Of a DNA stretch of 64,000 nucleotides, positions 56,061 to 64,000 are shown in pieces. Source of the DNA: Suillus spraguei (taxonomy: Eukaryota > Basidiomycota > Agaricomycetes > Boletales > Suillaceae); the NCBI GenBank assembly GCA_016800925.1, contig JABCPU010000162.1, positions 62,001 through 126,000 on the forward strand, written 5' to 3'. A program made the translations under genes and the position numbers. Under the pieces are notes generated by a model, which saw nothing but the letters and a program-made list of their open reading frames with translations, did not search any database and was not told where the DNA came from. How positions within the stretch are numbered: position 1 is the stretch's first letter; every line of letters starts with the position of its first letter.

Positions 56061-56790
56061 GGTTGTGTTTACAAGATCAAGTAGAATAAGTATAGAACAA
56101 TAAGTGACGAGAATTGTGTGTCCGTGATACCAGTATTACATACTAGATATTGATATCGCCAGCGATAATCAGAATTGTTTCGTACACTACTGTGACGACA
56201 GTCCAACAAGTCCTTGTTTAAGTCCGAATCGTAAACGTCAGTTTGGTAAACATCCTTGTCCAAACAACTGTCCAAGGAAGCTACAATGCTTGAGTGTGAT
56301 TTCAATTAATGGTATCAGGCAGACATTACCAAAGCTCATGCAAGGTCCGCAAAGCCAACGCTGAGATTGATCCGGCGTTGTTGACGTAAGTTTACATTAT
56401 CGATTTGCGTATTTATCGCAATATTCTTAGCATATAACTATCGTTTTCCGTAGATATGGCTAGGACCGTTTTTCACTGGGTATTATCGACGACTAGCTAG
56501 TACATTTCTCATAAAGACATGCGTTAAAAAGATTCGACGAGTACGGAATCGAACTATGTAATGATGCTGATGCTCTATGTAAATCAATATATATGAATGA
56601 TATAATCTTTATGTCTCAATTCAGATGTTTTAGCAAAATATATTGTATGTCAAGATTACAAAATCAAAGGCAGTAGTTTTATCGTAATCTCCTTTGAAAC
56701 TCAGATGTCTTCAAAGTCACCCTCTTATGTAAGCTCTCTGAATGTGTCATATCAACTTCTCACGCCCCACTTTCGCCCTCAATCGAACCC
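56061..56790. other. intergenic; right partner of the short inverted repeat
   Basis: Contains 56440-56478, the inverted match to 49141-49178. Nothing else recognised; the rest is AT-rich. Confidence 0.4.
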
Positions 56791-57550
56791 ACTATGCTCG
56801 AAGCTCAAACTACAGACCTTTGCCTCGTAATTCGAAGCAGATGTCGCCGTACATTTAATATATTGCATGCAGTGCGACTACCCGGTATATCTTTAACGGA
56901 TCTATTCGATGTTCAGGCATCCAACATCTTTCGTTTGACCCTCGACCGACACAATCCATGGCTTCGCTCGCAGCTCAAACTACAGACCTTTACTTCGTAA
57001 TTCGAAGCAAATGTCGTCGTACATTTTAGTATGCGATGTGACTGTCCAGTGTATCGTATCGGCTCTATTAGACTTCCAGGCATACATTTTCACCCGTGAT
57101 CAAACCTTTGCTTCGTAATTCGAAGCAGATGTCGTCCTACACTTTGCATCAGTAAACCGGTGAGTTCTTGCTGGCGATTATGCTGATTGCGGTGCACATA
57201 CATATTCACACATTGCTTTATATTCCAATGTGACGAAAACCTTTCCTATACATTACAATATATGATGATATTTTCTTCTCACCAGTTCTCTGATGCTTTG
57301 TATGCGATGCGACTACCCGGTGTATCCTAACTGCTCTATTCGACGTCTAGGCATACACTTCCGCCCATGATCAAACCTTTGCTTCGTAATTCGAAGCAAA
57401 TGTCGTCATCCATTTTAGTATGCGACGCGACTGCCCAGTCGCCCTTCAAGGCATCCAACGTCTTCGTTTGACCCTCGGCCGCTTTCGCCCTTAATCAAAC
57501 CTCTGCTTCGTAATTCGAAGCAGATGTCACTGTCCATTTTGATATATTAC
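56790..57550. repeat. degenerate repeats with a conserved palindrome
   Basis: Five copies of GCTTCGTAATTCGAAGCA (with small variants) followed by RATGTCGTCGTACATTTT lie at about 56815, 56994, 57112, 57380 and 57509, within longer degenerate units containing GCGACTNCCCGGTGTATC. The core is an inverted repeat, GCTTCG-N5-CGAAGC. The spacing is irregular (about 120-270 bp). Confidence 0.7.
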
Positions 57551-57722
57551 ATGCGGTATGGATCTACGATTGACAGTGGGGAATGCTTCCGCTTCCTAAC
57601 ATCAAAGCACGTACCGTTCTTATCCGGCTAACACTCATTCCATGTCATGAAGAGAAGTCACTGGTGAGATTCGCGCATGGGCCGATACAATAGGATACAA
57701 GATACTTAAATAACTACAGTGC

Positions 57723-60319
57723 ATGCCCATTTATCGTCACCAATTCCCAGCACACATGTATGGTCATCTACCTCCCAGTAACGCACCAAGGATGCCCTCT
57801 ACTCCTAGACATCCTGGTGACAGCTCAAGCTACAAGCCCGGGGACGAATGGTCGGTCGATCGACCAGCTTCACAATCGAAAATACACCCCCTCCCGAGCT
57901 ATAAGTTACACACTCCCATGTCTCCCGACACAATACGCGATGCATTTCTGCCCGTGTCCAAATGGGACGATGTCATCGCTGATCACGACGTATCTACTCT
58001 TATCGACTTCGTCTCTCTCCCATCCGATGAAGAGCCTCTGCTCAAAGTCCTCCTCGAAGAAGTGGTGGATTGGCTTGACTTCGTATGCTCGTCGATCGAC
58101 GATCTTGACGCGAACTTTCTAAACTTGGTGACACGAACAACCGATAAGCGAATTTATGTATCCGGCTATCGCTTTTTCATTAACGTACTAGACCCGAATT
58201 TGTGATGTCCAGGTATCCAATGAACCAATCGTTTCGGAAACCGCTGGTAGAGAAGTATACCACTAGATGCGCCACATTGTGGGGGCGTTTTTTATGCATG
58301 ATCGTCAGGCTGATCAGTTGTGCATGTCCTACCATCTTCTTTGACGATCAACAAACTGAAGCCGCCCAGGCTTTCTTGGAGGCCCTGAAGGTCGGTAGGG
58401 GCATCAGAGGGGCCATCTATGATCTGTCGTATCGAATGACAACGCGCCAAAACGACAAAGACCGCTCTCGCTCCCCATTCTATCGATTTCTGGTAACAAT
58501 TCACCTGCGGTCGGACAGTCTATTCGACTACCCGTATTCTATATCACTCAATTTCCTTATGCTCAAATTATGCATTCGCGCTATCGTTGTTGAACGAGCA
58601 CGGTGTTTGGTCCTTTTCCATGACTTTGGCTGCCTGCTCGAGCGAGTCTACTCATCTCATCCTATTCAGGGCATACCATGAAGAGTTGTATCATTCCCTG
58701 ATCGACGAGACTGGGTATATTTTCGGCTTGCTGCTCGATCAGTTTCGCATCGTTGTCCCCTTTTCATATTCCAAGGCTCCGTCATCACTCGTGCAGGGGA
58801 ACATGCCCAATAATACGCTGGTTGTTCGAGGCTCCGAACTCTCTGCCACCACCGTGATAACAATGGTTGGTTCGCTATTCAGACACTCGGAAGATTTATT
58901 GTTCAAAATTCTCTGAGGCTTTGATTTGTCAGAGTCCGATAGCATCGTACGAGAGTCGTTCGGTCCTGGAGACTCGACTAAGTGGCCAAAGGACGACCTC
59001 GGTTGCACAGATGACGGATATTGCTTTCTAATTTCGTCAGAAAACCCCTTTGGTATTTATTTAAATCTGCCCTGAGTAAACCTATCACATTCCTTACTGC
59101 CACGATATCCCCTATGTCTTTATCAAGACTATGCTCACAGATGCAGATCCCACCAACGCTTGTATGCGTAGAGCCCCACTGCATCGTCGTAATATCAGTT
59201 ATTCTGTTATTTCGGTAGCACCTGCCCAACTCAAGGAAAAGGTCATCGAAACTCAGCGTTCAATCGTCCTCCGGGAAAAAGATAGGGGCATCATCTATTG
59301 TACGACCATTGCACTCATCAAGGAACTATCTGTACTTCTCGATATCCCCTATTACACGAGCTCACTAGATCTACGACTGGACGAGCGTGCGAATACAGAA
59401 GAGAAAAAGAAAAGGTTCTGAGCTTGGCGCGGCGGGGAAATACCTTCCCAGAGATGGATGATCGCGACGTTGTGCTTTGGCGAGGGCATCGATTTCCCCG
59501 GGGTCCGTCATGTCATCCACGTAGAAGTCAACAACATGCTTCGTTTCCTCCTAGAGACTGGACGCCTTGGCCGAGATGGCATGCCTTCCTCTTCAGTCCT
59601 TATTTACAGCAAGCTTCCTCTATATTCCCATGAGGGAATTCATGAAAACAGAAGGTTGTCGACGCCTTGCTTTCCATCACTTCGATCCCGATGCTCACTC
59701 GTGCGCTTCAACAGTGGACACTCTGCTGTGTGATAACTGCGAGCGTTTGAAAAAAGTCGGTGATATCTCATTGAATACATGTTTCTTCGCTCAAACGCAA
59801 TATGCAGTCCAAAGGAGTAATCAAACAAGCTTTCTGGCTAAGAGACCCACCGACCTCTTCCTTGCATTCAGCTGGCCCATCCCTCGGAATTCCCCCTCTA
59901 AATCCTGTCCATCTTGCCGAGCAGCCTTCGTCTGTTAAATCTGTCGCGGCTGTTATCAACCACAAATACGCTACCGGAGTAAAAGAGTTAAGAGTCTTGA
60001 AGCACATCCTGGACACTGTAAAGACGGTCGGATGCGTATACTGCTGGGTCAAAGAATAGCCCAGAGGCTGGCCGTCGACGCCAAGCACTTTACCTCCATC
60101 AAATCTTTACAGACTTGGATAAAGCACGACCCCACCGATGCCGACGAGATCCCTCGATGCCACGCTTTTGTAATTGCTTTCAACAGAGAATTTCGAGCCC
60201 TCCCGCCTTCACCTGCGAACAGTACACGAGTAGCACAAGACCATTTTATTGACGTTCATACGGAAGACGTACAGACGCATGCTACTAACGATGCCGAGAT
60301 GACCGACGCTTTATCATAA
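57723..60319 (+). pseudogene. RecQ-like (telomere-linked type) helicase relic lacking motifs I-II
   Basis: N-terminal region in several shifted frames (57723-58205, 58202-58681, about 58640-59070) with RSPFYRFLVTIHLRSD and NTLVVRGSELSATTVI. It jumps at about 59070-59085 directly to the motif III-like PITFLTATISP, then NISYSVISV, RGIIYCTTIALIKELSVLL, CFGEGIDFPGVRHVIHVEV and the motif VI-like LLETGRLGRDG, and ends with a Cys/His region (CRRLAFHHFD, LLCDNCER). The Walker A and DEAH segments that should lie between are absent. Such helicases are typical of fungal subtelomeres and of dispersed copies in agaricomycetes. Non-functional. Confidence 0.75.
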
Positions 60320-60437
60320 TTACATTCACGCCAACCGTGTTATATAATTTGACACCTTACTTACTTTCAGAAGTATTGCAATCAATAGAATAAATCAATC
60401 AAGAATACTTCCCAGAACTGTCGCCTGGATCATGGAA
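60320..60437. other. junction between helicase relic and inverted-repeat arm
   Basis: Short AT-rich stretch; the inverted-repeat arm begins at about 60438. I saw no obvious target duplication matching the flank at 13248. Confidence 0.4.
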
Positions 60438-60565
60438 GCACCGGTTTGGCCACCGGACATATCAAGGCACGTAAGCTCCTAGCTTCTGACATAGTCCTCG
60501 CAACTTCACCTATACCCAGAACTACGTCATCCAGGGTTTCCTGACATTTGATTCTGTTAGCGTCC

Positions 60566-60571
60566 TATAAA
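60566..60571 (+). promoter_or_regulatory. TATA-like element of the small CxxC gene (right copy)
   Basis: TATAAA about 100 nt before the ATG at 60672; same as 13114-13119 on the other arm. Confidence 0.4.
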
Positions 60572-60894
60572 GCACCCCGTCGACCTAGACCCACAACTAA
60601 AGTGATCTTCCTCGCGAAATTCGCAAGGGACGCACATCTCCTCACTGTGACTCTCATCAACTCTCTGTGCAATGGCTCCAAATATCAACTCGTTTTTCCC
60701 CACTAATGTGGTCGCATGCTGCATTTACTGTGGCAGTCTAGCGATATTCAGAGGCACCACTCGACTCACAACGAGGATCCATGCTTGAAGATCAACCTTC
60801 TCGGTAAGACAAACACACCTCGAATCGAACTTTTCACAGAACGACTTTGCAGGCACCATATTGACCGCCAAGTCAGTACCTAAGAAGGGCTATC

Positions 60895-61338
60895 GTGCAT
60901 GCCTCCTATTACCGCAGACACTACCGCAAGATGATACGTAGATTCATCAACAAACCTCTCTTGTGCTCCTCATGCGGAGGCTGTAAGAGGTTCAATCACC
61001 CCGAACAGTCTTGCGACAAGATGGATGCACTCCAAGACTTTTGGTTTGGTATTCCCTATCTTGTTTTCACTATACCTTTCGTCAGTCGCGTCGTTTTCTA
61101 CCTCCCCGGAGTGCATAACACGCATGAGATAACGCATTCCATCGAATCCTTTGGCCATTGGCTCTACACCCCATCTGAAAGAACCACTGCCGTCAGCAGG
61201 GCAAATCCCAAAGTATATGACCTTATCATAGCGTTTTTCGAGTCATCCTCATACTTGACGACCTTGGATTGGGCTGTAGCGACACGGGAGGCGGCTGATC
61301 GTGTGGAGTTGTTGCAACTATTGCTGGAAGCATTGTAA
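60895..61338 (+). CDS. small CxxC protein, C-terminal exon, right copy
   Basis: Identical to the left copy at 12347-12790: basic start, CSSCGGC cluster, then an aromatic and leucine-rich region. A probable 5' exon with a second cysteine cluster begins at ATG 60672 and may donate at a GTAAGA near 60806, but the phase could not be resolved. It precedes gene X in the same direction. Function unknown; zinc binding is inferred only from the cysteines. Confidence 0.5.
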   Translation: MHASYYRRHYRKMIRRFINKPLLCSSCGGCKRFNHPEQSCDKMDALQDFWFGIPYLVFTIPFVSRVVFYLPGVHNTHEITHSIESFGHWLYTPSERTTAVSRANPKVYDLIIAFFESSSYLTTLDWAVATREAADRVELLQLLLEAL

Positions 61339-61830
61339 CGGGGAGCTCGACTCAAGGTCATTCTGAGACGGAGCCAGAAGGAGGATTACAGCGGGTGTAG
61401 CGTCTCACACACGTAGTAGACTCATCATCCTTCTATTCATGACTATCCTCGTCAGAGTGTAACGTTGGCTTCTCATGCGCTTATTATGGACAAATTTCTA
61501 TCGGTTTACTCCTTGCCTAACACGACGTTATTAGACGGACTATTGTTTCACTGGCAGGTTTCACAATCCTGGTCTTTCCATTGCATACTTTTATTCTATT
61601 ATTATAAATTCAATGATTCTTTGTCGCTAGCACGGTGTCTCACAATTTCGCGACTTATTCACCACTAATAGTAATACATTGTTAATTGACACGCCAGGCA
61701 TGAATGTTCCCATATGCAGAAATAGGAGAATCACAACACGTGACATGATTACTCGTTCTAGACCAGCGCTTTCGCCAACCATTGTGGCAACATTGTGGTA
61801 TGTGGACTAACTCCATTGTTATCCTAAACC

Positions 61831-61838
61831 ATATATAG
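61831..61838 (+). promoter_or_regulatory. probable TATA box of gene X (right copy)
   Basis: ATATATAG about 140 nt before the ATG at 61978. Confidence 0.4.
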
Positions 61839-61977
61839 ACGCCTTTTCGGCGTACCTTCTAAATCTCTCTCTCACTAAGATACGCACACGCGCATTACCA
61901 ACATCATAATTGTAGCTTCTAGTTGGAAATTCTGACTAGTCGCACTCGTTACCCCTACATCCACACAACACATCGCA

Positions 61978-64000
61978 ATGTCCCGCGTGAACCAACAGTC
62001 TCAGAACGCGAACGTGCAGTCTCCGATTCCAGTCACCGTTCAAGGTGCCTCGTCAAAGACTGTATCCCGTCCTACCCCCCCTTTAATGTGAGTAACGAGC
62101 TTCCCAATCATTATTAACACGCTCACATCTTGTACAGATCATGTTCCAAAGGCAAATCATATTTTTACCTAAAGGACGTAGATATGATCCTCTTTTCGGC
62201 CACGCAAACGGTTTGCCCGTTCTTCTCGGAGATCGGCAAAGATTTCACGCACGACGATCCCCACCTCGAAAACTTATTCCAGTTACGTTTCGACCTGTCT
62301 CGCTATATACAGATAGCAGCAACCCCAGACGATGCAGAGCTTAAATATACTGGCCCTCTCTTTCAACGTCTGGCGACTATCCATATAGTCGGCTCAGGAT
62401 CGGCATACTCTCTCTCAGAGGAACAAAAAACCAGCTGGAAATGGCTCGAGAACACGCTTTATCACGCCGCGTCCACTTTCAGCGTCGATTCCCTACTACC
62501 GATGGAGTTCGCGATGTTACCCCTCCCCTCTTACTACGGTTATCTTCGCACCCACAAGAAACAAACCCATGCTAGTCAATGCGCCCGGAAATCAAGACTC
62601 GCGTTCCACAGTCTCGTAGGGTTACTCAACCTATTTTACGGGCGTGCTCTCGTACGATACGAGACTGGTAGACCCGGTGATCCTCGACGCCCCCTCTCTC
62701 CGCCTGAGACCCTTTCTCAGTCTGGGCTCAGTCAAGCGCATGTATGCGACATCATCGATGCATTGCAGCCAGAGGCCCTCGGGAGATGTGTTGGCGTCGT
62801 ACTCGACCCTAGGACATCCACGTTAGGGTCCATACTTCCTTGGCTCAACCGCATATGCGTCCCCGTATGGATCATCACAGGATCGTCCATTACATTATTT
62901 GAATCCAAGTCGTTTAAATATCGCACTTTCGACATCGTCTGCCCTCACGGCGACGAAAAGCTGCAGCTCCGTGCCTTGATAAACAAGACGAATGCAGCTG
63001 ACGTCAAGCCAGGCGTGTCCGCCATCAATCCCGATAGTCTTCATCGATGGAACGCACTCGTCGATTACCGTAAACTCAAACGCGAAGAGTTCTTATCGCG
63101 CGCATCAGAGACGATAAAGGCACTAGTTAGGAAAAGACTGCAAGATGCTGTCGATTTCATCGTGCCCACACGAAGGGACGGGACGAGATTTTTCATGTGG
63201 TATCGGTCACAACAAGGGAGGTTTAGGGGAGAGCTCGAGTACGGAGATGCGATGAGAGAATTCGAAATAAGACGAAAACAGCAGTTCGTCTACGACGATA
63301 TCTCAAATCAATGGGATATATGTTCCCTGTTCGACGAGGAACATGATTCTACACAAGAAGGCCCTGATTTCGACGACGAACCGCTCCAGGAAGCTGATCC
63401 CACCCCGGCCCCGAAAATAAATTCCCCCCCCCTTCTCCCAACCGACCATAACGAACTGGGAAGAACTATCGCGCTCAACCAACCTATTGCGCAGGATGTT
63501 GTCTTTGGGACTTCGCTGGAGGATGTCCTATACAGTCGTTATGGACTACTCTGTGCCACGCAGTCCGAAATACAGTCTGCGGAGGACTATACTCCAATCG
63601 AAGAATCTCGGATCGTCGATACGTACACCGTTCGCAAGTACATTATGGAATTAGACCTCGCATTGGGCAAAAGAAGTAACGAATTTGCCATTCAATACTT
63701 TATCTCATCCCTCGTACTCGAAATTCAACCGCCTTCCATCATTTGGGACTTGCATCCCCGAGAATCTGCGCAGATTCTCGAGCTTAACAAGTATTTCAAA
63801 ATTGAGCAAGTGACGGATCGCACTCTGTCCGGCTACTTCCTACTCCCACTGGACCTGAAATTCGTACGACCATGGATATTATTTCTCCACAATGCAACAT
63901 CCGTGGTCCAGTGCTTCAGAGGGCAATGGGGTCCTTCTTTAGAGGATGTTATCCTCTGTTTATTCGAGCGCGGGATCCCATTCAAACTCCTGTTCAACGT
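61978..64000 (+). CDS. gene X, right copy: in-frame, cut by the window end
   Basis: Exon 1 61978-62087 (MSRVNQQSQNANVQSP) splices to an exon starting at 62138, which stays open to the window end. Where the left copy is frameshifted, this copy has one more base next to the C run (63423-63432) and continues in frame (PTDHNELGRTIA). By comparison with the left copy the protein should reach about 850 aa, with a final intron beyond the window. No known domain is visible. The small CxxC gene lies upstream. If the cassette is complete, module D and further genes should follow outside this window. Confidence 0.75.

Larger units (their letters stand above)
60438..64000. repeat. right arm of the long inverted repeat, runs off the window
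   Basis: Mirror image of 9686-13247, with position 73685 minus x and a one-base register change at the C run near 63423-63432. The two arms lie about 47 kb apart. They share even intergenic sequence without visible mismatches in the stretches compared, so the duplication is recent or is being homogenised. Confidence 0.95.

Overview
The window looks like nuclear DNA of a filamentous basidiomycete, most likely an agaricomycete. Genes are split by short GT-AG introns of about 45-65 nt. Family content fits: a FunK1-type fungal kinase, two DUF6532-like genes, a chromodomain Ty3/Gypsy element, a relic of a RecQ-like helicase of the telomere-linked type, an ADP1-like ABCG transporter, and JmjC and Myb/SANT-like genes. 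Only a minority of the window is ordinary host sequence. The rest is mobile-element debris, gene fragments and minisatellites, as expected of a subtelomeric or transposon-rich island. All assignments come from reading the sequence; no search was run.

Left region (0.6-13.2 kb). Genes on the minus strand run, in coding order: a small CxxC protein (12.8-12.3 kb), a large protein of unknown family called here gene X (11.7-9.05 kb, one-base frameshift), an intact 524-aa RG-tailed unknown (8.0-6.2 kb) and an intact 683-aa JmjC dioxygenase-like gene (2.8-0.6 kb). The same non-coding cassette, modules D-A-C-B (with E next to JmjC), fills the gaps between gene X, the RG gene and the JmjC gene. The cassette recurs at 24.7-25.3 kb (E-B joined to a JmjC 5' fragment) and at 48.1-49.1 kb (D-A-C-B-E after an older, 5'-truncated gene X). 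From 60.4 kb to the window end there is a near-identical inverted copy of the small gene and gene X, and here gene X is in frame. This is the best candidate for an undescribed multi-gene mobile unit. A pogo-like element has inserted cleanly into one of its minisatellites.

Middle region (13.6-33 kb). Two related loci each pair a minus-strand DUF6532-like gene with a plus-strand unknown gene. The copy at 27.3-32.6 kb is intact and the one at 14.2-17.4 kb is partly decayed. Between them lie a broken MADS-box gene, a Harbinger-like transposase fragment, a fold-back element, an intact FunK1 kinase with a TATA box, and truncated paralogues.

Region 33-46 kb. A decayed chromovirus (36.3-42.4 kb) has its 5' LTR inside a Myb/SANT-like gene. 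Around it are rearranged unknown ORFs, an opposite-facing LTR fragment, a small TIR element, and neighbouring fragments of Hsp70 and XPG-type nuclease genes.

Region 49-60 kb. A decayed unknown gene, an intact 1007-aa ABCG transporter and an intact 288-aa glyoxalase-like gene form the most host-like block. A short inverted repeat brackets it. It is followed by palindrome-containing repeats and by a RecQ-like helicase relic that has lost its ATP-binding motifs.
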